A DNA stretch of 64,000 nucleotides. It comes from Raffaelea ambrosiae (lineage: Eukaryota; Ascomycota; Sordariomycetes; Ophiostomatales; Ophiostomataceae). The stretch is from assembly GCA_002778195.1 (NCBI GenBank), contig PCDI01000019.1, forward strand, positions 310,001-374,000, written 5' to 3'. Numbering within the stretch: position 1 is the stretch's first letter; each line of letters begins with the position of its first letter. Under the pieces are notes generated by a model that made no database searches, was not told where the DNA came from, and saw nothing but the letters and a program-made list of their open reading frames with translations. Position numbers and translations under genes: made by a program. Positions 54,553 through 64,000 of this stretch are shown piece by piece.

Positions 54553-56663
54553 TTATTTCTCTTTTACCGGCTCGGAAACTGCGCCTTCTTCCGTTCCCTC
54601 TGTCCCGGACCCCTCGGCCCCGGCCGCTGCCACTCCGGGCACAATCACTTCCTCCTCTTCCAGGGTCGTCTTGGGACCCGTGAACCACTTCCGCGCATCG
54701 ACAAAATAGTAGACTGTCGCACCACCCCACACGGCCATATTGATAACAACAGTGTAGTTCATTTCTGCGGGGGTAGGATTGGGGCCAGACGACGGGAACA
54801 TGCACAGAACAATGCCGTAGATGAGGAAAGCGACGGCAGCATAAGCAATCGGCTTGGAGAACCTGCCCGTATGAAAAGCCCCCGGTCTGAACCGCTCGTT
54901 GCCCCAAACGACACGCGAGAAAATGGGAATGCCCCAGCCCAGATTGTTGCCAGCGACAGCCAAAGAGAAGAGGGCGGATGCCGCAGCCGAGGCGATCAGA
55001 CAGAGCAGACCCAAGATAACGGCCACAAAGACGCAGCCCCAGACTGTTCGCAGTGGAATGTAACCAAACCTCTTGGACTGTTAAAAAAAAAAAGAGTTAG
55101 AATATATATGCGAAGGTATTGATGCAAAGTCACAAAAGAAAGTCGTCGCTGTTGCTTACAATTGGCCGGAAAAACGAGGAGAACGGAAGGGCGCCGTCAC
55201 GGGAGAACGCCCACATCTGACGTGAGGCTGCCACAACGATGGAGAGACCCATCAAGTACTGGACAATGAACAGGAACGACATGAAGCCGAGGGTGCCTTT
55301 TTTGCCGAGAGCATCAAAGTAGATCTGGGCCATCTGGAAAGAGTGTCAACAGACGTTCACTTCCCTACGTTTAAATGCCGTGCTTCTCGACTTACCGGCT
55401 GGCCATAGACAGAGCCAAGGACGTTTTCGACGTTGGGATCCACACATGCAGCCAGGACAATGACGATGACGAACCCAAGAAGCCCTGAGGGAAAGAATGT
55501 CAGTCTGGTACAGGAACACCGTCTTCCGGAACACTTGGTATGAGCTCCCGAAACGTAATTCACTTACAGCACATGCCAATGGATGACAAAATTCCAAGAG
55601 GCACTGCTTTCGCGGCATTGGCAGCTTCTTCAGACATGTGTACCTTTTCATGAATCGACGGTAAGTATGAGAATACACAGCGGCAAGTAGTCACACACAG
55701 CCCAATACATACACAAGAGTCAAATGCGCCAATGGTCCAAATCGGCGACAGCCAGGCCAGCATAAAGGTCCAGCCCTTGGGCCAGGTGGTCAGGTTTTGC
55801 AGTTCCGCAAAGATGAAATGGCCATCATTACGAGCCTTTCCCATTCCAACGGGCAAGGCAATGATGGTGGCCAGGATCAGGGCAATGTTCATAAACACGG
55901 CAAAGGACTGCATCTTGGCCATGACTTTGGATAGAACCGAGGCCAGAACACCATGCGTCAAGACACATACAAGGAACACCACGTAGATGATTCCATTGGA
56001 AGGCGACCACTCGCCGTCGCGGGCGATGACGATGCTGCAAGAGTGTTAGTGACGGCGGTTCCCCCCCCCACACCAAAATTGGTTTCTTGGGTACCTACAC
56101 AGAGCAAAACATCAGCGCAAATCCGTAGTCGATGCTGCAGAGACCGCCAATGAGACCCAGGCTGTTGCTGTAGCCGACGAGGAAGCAGAGGTAGTTGCGC
56201 GTGCGCGGGCTTGCATAGTAGTGCGTCCAGTAGTACAGCCCGCCGCTCGTGGGCATGGCGCTGCCCAGATCGGCCATGGCCAAGCCGACGAGGAAGATGC
56301 AGCCGCTGGCCAGGAACCAGGACCACACCATGCCGGCGGGGCCGGCGGGGAGCGAGAACGCCAGGGTGCTGGCTATGGAGGGCAGGAGGCCCATGATGGA
56401 AAAGGCGATGCCAAAGACCTCGAGGGTACTAAAGTTGCGCTTGAGTTCCTGCTTGTAACCCATTTGGGCTGGAAGAAGAAAAAGAAGAAGGAGGAGGAGC
56501 ATTGTCAGTGGCGATAGATCAAGGAATGAGAGAAAGCAGCAAAATGAGATTCCTAACCGAGTAATTCTGCATCGGCCTCGCTGGACAGCATGACGCCGTC
56601 CTGCTCCGTCGTCAGATTCGCATGATGCGGCGGAGCTTCAGCGTCAACCTTGGTGGCGGCCAT
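54553..56663 (-). CDS. Amino-acid/GABA/choline permease, APC superfamily
   Basis: Seven exons on the minus strand (56663-56558, 56468-56099, 56034-55713, 55643-55568, 55484-55396, 55333-55160, 55077-54553) join in phase to 1662 nt, 553 aa. The N-terminal tail precedes LKRNFSTLEVFGIAFSIMGL, the consensus first helix of fungal GABA/choline-type permeases. FDSCVHMSEEAANAAK, re-formed across an intron, is the amino-acid permease signature around helix 8. About 12 membrane helices are apparent and the tail is acidic. Such carriers import amino acids, GABA or choline at the plasma membrane. The first intron has a weak GTTAGG donor, and the second uses GTAGGT just before a stop in the unspliced frame. 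The substrate is not determined. Confidence 0.94.
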
Positions 56664-58994
56664 GGTCGCGACGGACAAGAGTTTGCGCGGTGCTCTTTCT
56701 TCGATTTGTGTTTCTGATTCGTGTGTGGTCTGCACGGGGAAGCTGTCTTGCCAAGCAACAGAAGGCCTAGAAAGGAAATCCTAAGGAACAAGATCGTTGG
56801 CGAAGAGAGAGATGCCAAGGGAGATACAAGATTGCCAACAAACTGCCGACACGAAATAAGCAACACAAGCAACGCAAGCAATGCCAATCAGTGGGATGCG
56901 GGACACCACATCCTACATATGTATCCTGCGAGTTATCTATAGCCACCATGTTGCCCTTTGGACCTGTTCTCCTCTTCTCCTCGAGTACCTAATATGGTGT
57001 CACTGTGCGTCAGGCCAGCATGGGGGCATGATGGGGCAACAGCGGGCCAGCACAGCTTCTGTGCGGAGATAAGGCCCAGACATGCAGGGCATCCTCCAGC
57101 AAGAAGGGACTTCAATCAAGATGATATCTCGGGCAACTAGATTGGAGGTTGGTTCGTGGATCTCTGTAATACTGTACGTCCATCGGACCGCTTTTGAAGT
57201 GTTTCTAGAAAAGTCTGTTTCCCATCTGGCTTGTTGGCTTCGTAAAACAGCAGCTAACTACATCATGAATTTGACTGCGGCAGCCATGTGCAGTCAAGTG
57301 AGGGGGGAGACGAGAAGAGAAGCAAGGGATCGAGCGAAACTTCCCCGCTGCAATGGTACCTACAGGGGACGAGCTCACAATTCACGGCGAGTCTTTCGGG
57401 CGCCAGTGAAAGCATACAGTGGACTGTGGCTGGCGGTATACATAGTAACAACACTGTTACAGACAGAAAGATCTGCAAAACTGACTGGATGCCGGCGGTG
57501 TGTATTGTGCTGTGCAGGCAGATAACGAGAAGAACCCCAGAAAATAGATTCGTGCTGTCATCGTCCTATCTGGCCAGCCACCGGATTTGGCCGAAACCGG
57601 GCTACAGGCAGTTGTGTAGTTGTACAAAGTAGAATAAGAAATGAGAGACCAAAGGGGGAGGGGGGGGGGGGAGTACTGATGTGACGGGTTGATGCTATGG
57701 TTGCCATGGATGGTACAAGTGAGATACAGGATTCGTTTCCTGCAGGGCACGGAGCACTCTATTCCTTGTTAGTAATGGAAAAACTTAACAAAGAGATAGG
57801 CTGCCAATCGAACAAGAAAAAGCTTGTATCTTACCCGCTCTTTCTCTTATATTCAGTGTGTGTCTTGTTTCGGCAGGTGGCGTTTTTGAGAGGTACCCCA
57901 ACCGTAACAAGCCGTTGCAGAGCAGTTTCTCTGAGAATGGAGTTGAGTTGAGTTGTGGCGCTCCTTCCTTCGTCTAGCTGAGCGGAAATACAGAACTACT
58001 TCACCAGAATGGCAGCCTCGCCCACTACCACTACTTTAAACGCGACTTCTTCATGGCCTACTGTAGATCCCCGTATCTACTTCCACGAGTTTGCATACTC
58101 GGCCGTTCACAATATGGGTTTGCTAGCCAAATCTTGAAGGTGCGCTCTCCACTTTTCGCTCCTTCATAGACACTAATGGTCTGGACTGCGTTGCGCTAAT
58201 GTACAAAGAAGTAACCTGCAATATGCTTGACTCCGGAGAAAACGCTGCGTTCCAGACGGGACTTTTTTGCCAAGAAGGGAAGGGGGATGGGGCCGGCAGA
58301 GGTATCGTACTCGTATCTTATTATGTACATGCATGGCTGCGCATGTGCCTGCACTCGTCTTTATCTTTGGGTCCGTGCCGTTATCTGGAAGCAAGTTGAT
58401 CTCTGGGGATTGATCCTCTTCAAAAGTGTACAAACTCTTTGATAACGGTTACACCTGCTATTTCGCAAGCGGTCGTTATTATCGAACATACGTCTCAGTA
58501 GGCACTGCCCTCGTACAGGACAGCTTGTGGGTCAACAGTATGATTTTCTTGATTGCATCCCACTACTTACTTCGTTTTCCCGTGTCTGAGTACACAATTA
58601 CTGTGTTGAGGTTTTGTTTTGCCAGCTGACACTGGGTTATATGATCTATGGCACCAAAAAAAAATACAAATGCAAGATATCGCGAGATTTTGTGTTTGAG
58701 TCCTCGGACTCACAAATAGCCGGCCAAAAAGAGAAAAACCCAACTCCATGCTGTATCCTTTCCCGTAATCCACCTTGTATCCAAAGCCCCCCCCCGCAAA
58801 AGACGACAAAAACGAACCGGGATGTTTCTAAGACAAAACAAGCCACCAGAAATACAGAAAAAAAGAAAAAAAGAAAGAAAGAAAACAACAAGCAAAGCTG
58901 AAATGACAAAACCCCCCCCCAAAAAACTAGGTATCTATGAAGGCAGTGCACTTGCCAAGTCTACTGTTGCAGACAGAGCCGTCTGTTAAGGCAG
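56664..58994. other. 2.3-kb spacer: permease promoter and regulator 3' flank
   Basis: No supported gene. It contains an 11-nt G run (57661-57671), a TACTCGTA octamer (58308-58315) and A-rich stretches (58850-58895). Short frames lack family features. Confidence 0.45.
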
Positions 58995-61900
58995 TTAGAC
59001 CCCTGAATTCACGTCGTTGCTGAATAGCATCAACGGCCAGTGTGCCGATTGCGCCGCCAACTCGCCAGACGTGCCTATTGTCTCAACGGCGTTGGGATTC
59101 ATAGATTGTGCGGTCATGGGGCCAGTGGGGCCAGCCATGTTCATAGATGGCGCCAATCGCTGGTGCAGCATGTTCAGGTCGAGCAGGGCGTCCGCGCTGA
59201 AGCGCTCCATCTGGTTGTCCTGGCCCTCGACAATGGCTGCCGTCCAGTCGGCCCAGGGGTTGCTCAACGCGACTGTGTCTCCAACGGCTGTGCTGGGAAC
59301 GGCGTCCACCATAGATGTATGCTGCACGCCCACGTAGGCATTGCTAGCCGGACCGGCCATGTGGTGCGTCGCCTGGTTGGTGGCGGCCTGCATACCGTAG
59401 GCCATGAGCGCTGTGTCGCCGGGGGGCGTCGGCTGTGGGCTGGGTCCGGCAACCTGGCTCGGGCCCTGGTTGGATGGGTACATGTATTGGGGAGTGCTGC
59501 TGCTGCTGGCAACAACGCTGCCGGTGCCACTGTTGGCATTGCTATTTGCAGTGCTTGCCTGATTGACAAGACCACTACTGTTGTTCTCAGCGCCGGCTAT
59601 CGCAGCCATAGTGTTGGCGAGTTGCTGCTGCCTAGTGCGATCGTAGCCTGTGCCGTCCGTTGAAGTGCCAGCGTGGTCAGAGAGCCCCATGGTCCTGTAT
59701 GGAGTCGCCATTTGGGCTGCGGACGACCCTGCAGGCATCATATGCGCATACGAGTTGTCCAGACGGGAGACTTCGTTGCCGGCGCCTTGCTGGTGCGGTG
59801 TCCCATGGCGCATGATCTGGGGGACTACTTGGGGGATGGGCTGCGACATGTTCTGCGAGACGGTGTGCGAGACGGTCTGGGCGAAGACTTCCGGAGGTGG
59901 CTGATCCAGGGTCTGGTTGCGAGACATGTCCAATCTGACCTCCAGCTTCCGCCTGGCTGCAGTCTCCAGGTGTCTTGCCACGCTGTCGACGCTGCTCGCT
60001 TGCGTCGTGCTAGATTCTGCCGCACGGCTTATGGATGGGGGCATGTCGCGTTGGATCCAATAGATGGTTCGCGCACAAATTTCGGTCAGCTTGCTGGTGA
60101 AGGGTAGGCGGATTTCCGAAGAGCTGAGATGAGGGAAGCCTGCCTGGTGTGAGTATGCGATAGGCCCATACGTGCATTTGCGTTATGCTTCCGTCCCCTT
60201 TCCCCCCCCGCTTCCTCCACATATACGTACCTGCTAGGAAGCTAATCTCGGCTATGATGGATAGCCAGACGCTGGTATCGTCTTTCAACATGTCGAGCTC
60301 TTCTTGGGTCGTCTTGTGGCGACGTTCCCAGACGCCTGCGAGCGTCGAGAACATCGCCGCGCAGTACACGGACATCTGGTACCATGTTGTATCAAGCGAC
60401 TTCAAAGCTAGTACGCGCTGGACGCACTTGAGCAGCTTGCGGGCCGCTTCCTCGCAGATGCGCGTGTTCTCGGCGCAGAACTGAGGATCATTGGTCATGC
60501 AGACGGAGGGGTGGCGGAGACATAACCGGAACTCGAGAGTAATGGCTTGGGCGTAAAGGGCGCAGACCTTCATGGCGGGCTTGCAGGTCTCGTAGTTGAT
60601 GTCGTCGGGCAGTGCCGCTTCGAGCTCGTAGTGCTGGCGCTCCAGATCCTGGATGACGGCCTTGTAGCGGAGCGGGTCCCGGCGAGCACCGTAGAGGCTG
60701 GTGAACATTTCCATGTAGATCGGTGTGTACTTGATGGCATGCAGGCCGACGAGGAAGCTGCACTGGCCGATCTTGGACAGGTCGGTGATGCCAGCGTCGG
60801 TCAGGTACTCATCGGCAATGGCGAGGGGGAACTCGGTGTCGAACTCGTTGAGGCCAACGGGCATCGGGCGGCCGAGTCGGCCGTCGAGAGTGACGCCGAG
60901 CATCAGAGAGCACCACCATGCGCGCTTGCGCACCTCATTCGTGATGGTCGTCTTGTGATCGGGAATGTGGGTGGCGCGGTGTAGGCCGAGGTCAACGGCC
61001 TTTAGGAGGGCCATTCTGGAGAGGATGGAGCCACAGCCCGGCTTGGGAAAGTTGCGGGTGTAGGTGGCAACCATGGCCAGGGCCTGGACAGCGGAGACGG
61101 AGCTGTCGATGCCGAGGTGGTAGAACTTGCTCAGCGACCAATGGTAGTGCTTGTTGGCCAGCTCGTGCAGGTGGATCTGCCTGTTGGGGTCTTCCCGATT
61201 GCGGACGCCGTACTGAAAGTAGATGCTGGCAAAGACCATGTGGACAATGACGAGCTCGGCGGTGGTGGGCTGGAACTCGGGATCGTCGTAGATGCGAGTG
61301 AGCTAGAGAGGTGAATGGTTGTTAGTGAAACGGGTGTACCTGGCAACCGGGCATTGGGGCCAACCTACCAATGCCATATACGAGGGCTTGTGCAGCAGGG
61401 GCGTAAACGGATAGATCATCAAAAAGTACCATTCCGAGTACTCAAAGGCATCCGAACGTGAAGGCAGCTCGACGTGCTCGAGGGGCGGGTTGACGTTCAT
61501 GAACGAGCGCATGAACGAGCCCAGCGACTGGTTGTAGAGGCCGATGGTCTTGTCCTGAGGCGAAGTCGGCTCGGATTCGAGCCCGGGCGGGCCAATATCG
61601 AGGAGGGTGCCGAGGATGGACACTTGGGTACCATTGACGGAGCTGAGAGGCGCGCGATCCGAAAAGACGCCGAGGTAGCCGTCGATGCGCGAGGACTGTA
61701 GGTAGGGGGCCCGGGAGTAGGTAGTCGGAAACTCGGCGGGGTCATGCTGTTGAGAGACGATGGATGCGGCCGAGGTGGCCGAGGTGGCCGAAGCGGGCGT
61801 GGATGTGGACTGGCTGGCGCCCAGGGTGAAGGCTGAGGAGGAGCGACTGCTGGGTTGCTGTTGCTGTTGCTGCTGTTGTTGCTGTCGTTGCTGCTGCTGC

Positions 61901-62783
61901 TGCTGCTGCTGTTGTTGTTGTCCATGGACGTGTCCGGAGCCGTGTCCACGGCTGTTGCTGTTTGTGGCCGCATCTTCGTTTGGTTCGTCGTCCATCGTGT
62001 TCTTGCGATACCACACCGACCCCGTGCACGTCCACCTGCTCGCATTGGTGCCGTCGTCGACGACGTTGCCCTTGCTGTCGAGGATGACATCGGGCGGGTA
62101 TGTGGGTGCATAGGGCGAGTACTGCCAGGGCAGGACCTCGATGCCGTTGTCATGCAACAGTTTCTGGAGCTGCTGGATGTGCGCCTGCATGGCCATCTTT
62201 TCGCTCTCGACTTCCTGCAGGTAGCCGCGGCGTTCGGTGCGGCCGGTGATTCGGTCCGTGACGTAGCACTCGAGGTTCTGGCTGGCGCAGTGGGAGCAGC
62301 CTTGGGGGAGAGCGTCGCATCGTATCTTGCGGACCTGGAATGGTTAGAGGAGGAGAGAAGACGGGACGAAGATGGGCTCGAAGACGAGACAACAAGCAGA
62401 CGACGAGAGGCACCATAAGAACAAGGACACACGGGCTGGGAACTCACCTTGCAGCGGTCGCAGGCCTGGCCTGTCCGCGTGTAGGACATCAGCTTGCTCT
62501 TGACGACATGGGAAAACTCCTCGCCCGGCCGTTCGGGCCTGTCCAGCCGGGGCAGTTTGGAGCGGCCATGCGCGCCAGGCGGATTGGAAGGCAGCGGCGT
62601 TGCCCGGGGCGGGGAAATAAGCGAGTCTGACGGCCCGGAGGCGCTGCCGCCGTCGTGGACACTGCGCGGCCGCTTGAGCTGGCGAGGAGACGAGGCATGC
62701 GACGAGGCGCGTGGCGAGGGATGCGAAGACGAAGCATGGGCAGACGAAGCATGGGCAGACAAAGCATGGGCGGACGAAGGCAT
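58995..62783 (-). CDS. Large Zn2Cys6 transcription factor with poly-Gln tract
   Basis: Four exons on the minus strand (62783-62448, 62334-61369, 61302-60231, 60139-58995) give 3519 nt, 1172 aa. The zinc cluster is split by intron 1: CDRCK in exon 1 and VRKIRCDALPQGCSHC...C in exon 2, with Cys at 108, 111, 118, 125, 128 and 135. A coiled segment follows (RRGYLQEVESEKMAMQ). Then come 22 codons for Gln with one Arg, the fungal-specific regulator domain (WWCSLMLGVTLDGRLGRPMP), FLAGFPHLSSSEIRLPF re-formed across intron 3, and a long Gln/Ser/Asn/Pro-rich tail typical of activation regions. The acceptor of intron 3 is the second of two AGs 4 nt apart; the first breaks the frame. It is nuclear; targets unknown. 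Confidence 0.92.
61855..61920 (-). repeat. CAG/CAA tract coding for 21 glutamines and one arginine
   Basis: An in-frame Gln run (11 Gln, Arg, 10 Gln) between the zinc cluster and the regulatory domain. CAG and CAA are mixed, with a pure stretch of seven CAG codons, so length polymorphism is likely. Confidence 0.92.
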
Positions 62784-64000
62784 GGCGACGAGGAGAGGCG
62801 GAGGAGAAAGAGAGCCGAAGCAAAAAAAGGAGGCGAGTCCAAGGAGGAGGACGCTCGAGGCGAGGAGGAGGAGGAGGAGGAGGAGGAGGAGGAGGAGGCG
62901 ACGAAAAAGAGGAGGAGGGAGAGAAACAAACAGACACGCCCAGATAAGAAGGGCCACCGACCGTCCGCAGAACAAAGCAAGGGGGGGATCGACAGCCAGT
63001 GGAGATCGCGGGCCGGCAACAAGGTTATATCTCTTCGCTGTCTTGCCCGCGCTGTCTCGGCAGCGTCTGCCTGTCTCCGGGTCGTCCGCACAGAGTCAAT
63101 CCGTCCGAGCCGTCAGAGAGGGAGAAGAGGGGGGAGGGGTGTTCGCAGGGGCCGCTTGTCGTGATTCTTTGCTGGCTGGTCGTTTGCTGTTGCCCAGTCT
63201 GCCCTTCTGTGTTTTTTTTCTTCCTTCTATTTCGCCTTCCGTTCTTGATTCTGGCTGTGCAATTTTTTAGCCCGATTTTCTTTCTTGCTGAGTCAATCGC
63301 CTGACTTGGCCGCGCACTCCGTACTCGCAACGGATTCGACGCGTCCCAGCGACGCCCGTCCTGCGTGCCAGGTGCGTGCTGCTCTCAAACAAATGCTCAA
63401 TGCTTGCCGTGGGGGTCTGCTCGAATCGCGATGCACGACAAGCACAGCAGTCGGCGTGTTGACGTATGGCTGTGGCCGCTCAGCGCTGACGTCCCAGGTT
63501 GGTGGCTGGTTAAACGGGGTTTGCCGTGTATGTCGTTCCTGCTATGCAGGGAGGCCCCCAGCTGCGTCGCAAAGCCACAACAGCTGCGCACCTTCCTTCC
63601 ACGTCCCCCACATTCACCTGACACTTGCCAATCACTGCCAAAGAAGCATAATGATCATGTCCCCCTAAATTGCTCAGTAATACACTGTACTCGTCCTGGC
63701 AAGCGCGACCGGGCGTGGGGTCCTGGGCGCTGGGTAATACTGGGTATTTGATTTTACTGGGTACGAGTACTTTGACATTCTGTATTTGGCTTGCTCGCCC
63801 TGGTACTGGGACCAGTCGCGCACCGAGTGGACCCTCCTATCCACTTAAGATCCGCGGACTTCTCCGGGTTAGCTGCCCGTCTGCAGGCCTGAGACAGCCA
63901 AAGGACGGACAGTGCTTTCTTTTGGTATCGACACCGGCTAGCTTCTATGCCCCGCCGCGCACGTGTACAGTGTCCACACTTGTTTCAGAGAGTGCAGCGA
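62784..64000. other. Spacer: promoter and leader of the large Zn2Cys6 gene, to the window edge
   Basis: A GAG/GGA trinucleotide tract (about 62862-62898) lies about 80-115 bp upstream of the ATG, in the likely leader. TACGAGTA occurs at 63762-63769. Open frames to the right edge show no protein features. Confidence 0.45.

Noticed and set aside
62784..62975. N-terminal extension of the large Zn2Cys6 protein with a poly-Leu stretch
   Set aside because: The frame is open but has no ATG, and the Leu run is the GAG/GGA leader tract read in frame. The ATG at 62783 is the first usable start.
1..64000. Transposons, RIP-mutated repeats, tRNAs or CRISPR arrays
   Set aside because: I found no transposase, reverse transcriptase, long terminal or inverted repeats, AT-rich RIP block, tRNA-like T-loop with matching arms, or spaced repeat array. 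A computed repeat and tRNA search would be needed to exclude small or decayed copies.

Overview
The window is nuclear DNA of a filamentous ascomycete, most probably a Sordariomycete. It has 18 recognisable or clearly coding loci on both strands. Most are interrupted by short introns (about 55-390 nt) with GTAAGT-like donors, and several carry a GCTAAC-like branch site before a CAG/TAG acceptor. Fungus-restricted families are present (Zn2Cys6 regulators, DFG5/DCW1-type GH76, BIM1-like protein, DUF221 channel), and the ribosomal protein uL14 closely matches the filamentous-ascomycete form. I could not fix the genus. All exon structures below were joined by hand from splice signals, reading phase and family conservation.

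Layout. 1-305: 3' tail of an unidentified gene. 1303-2433 (-): ribosomal protein uL14 (RPL23), with a telobox and two CACGTG boxes upstream. 3017-3460 (-): small membrane protein. 4119-5267 (+): SRA/YDG-domain protein. 5612-7411 (-): secreted S28 prolyl peptidase. 8753-10400 (-): GH76 wall mannanase. 12804-13844 (+): NPP1/NLP-family secreted protein with a 10-bp minisatellite just after its stop. 15606-17887 (+): malic enzyme. 18318-27041: a Zn2Cys6 regulator, a haloacid-dehalogenase-like enzyme, a DAO-type FAD oxidoreductase and a PCMH-type FAD oxidase. 29245-32409 (+): an intronless protein joining two cyclic-nucleotide-binding domains to an F-box and leucine-rich repeats. 33517-36357 (+): aldo-keto reductase and NADPH-dependent FMN reductase. 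38244-39078 (+): BIM1-like copper protein. 39778-41832 (-): divergent protein kinase. 43685-45166 (+): conserved protein of unknown function with tandem uORFs in its leader. 46067-49934 (-): Csc1/TMEM63 (DUF221) channel. 53327-54357 (+): glutathione S-transferase. 54553-56663 (-): APC amino-acid permease. 58995-62783 (-): large Zn2Cys6 regulator with a poly-Gln tract.

How the genes may work together. Housekeeping genes (uL14, malic enzyme, Csc1) are mixed with secreted or surface proteins (S28, GH76, NPP1, BIM1-like) and redox or detoxification enzymes. The block at 18-27 kb has the make-up of a small catabolic or detoxification neighbourhood: one regulator, one hydrolase and two flavin oxidases. 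There is no polyketide synthase, NRPS or terpene synthase, so it is not a classical secondary-metabolite cluster. I saw no transposon, tRNA, rRNA or CRISPR array.

The most interesting locus is the cyclic-nucleotide/F-box/LRR fusion at 29.2-32.4 kb. Both nucleotide-binding cassettes keep the key Glu and Arg, so it could be a nucleotide-gated ubiquitin-ligase adaptor. Also notable are the minisatellites just after three stop codons, a recurring spacer octamer TACTCGTA, and an 11-mer shared by introns of two unrelated genes.
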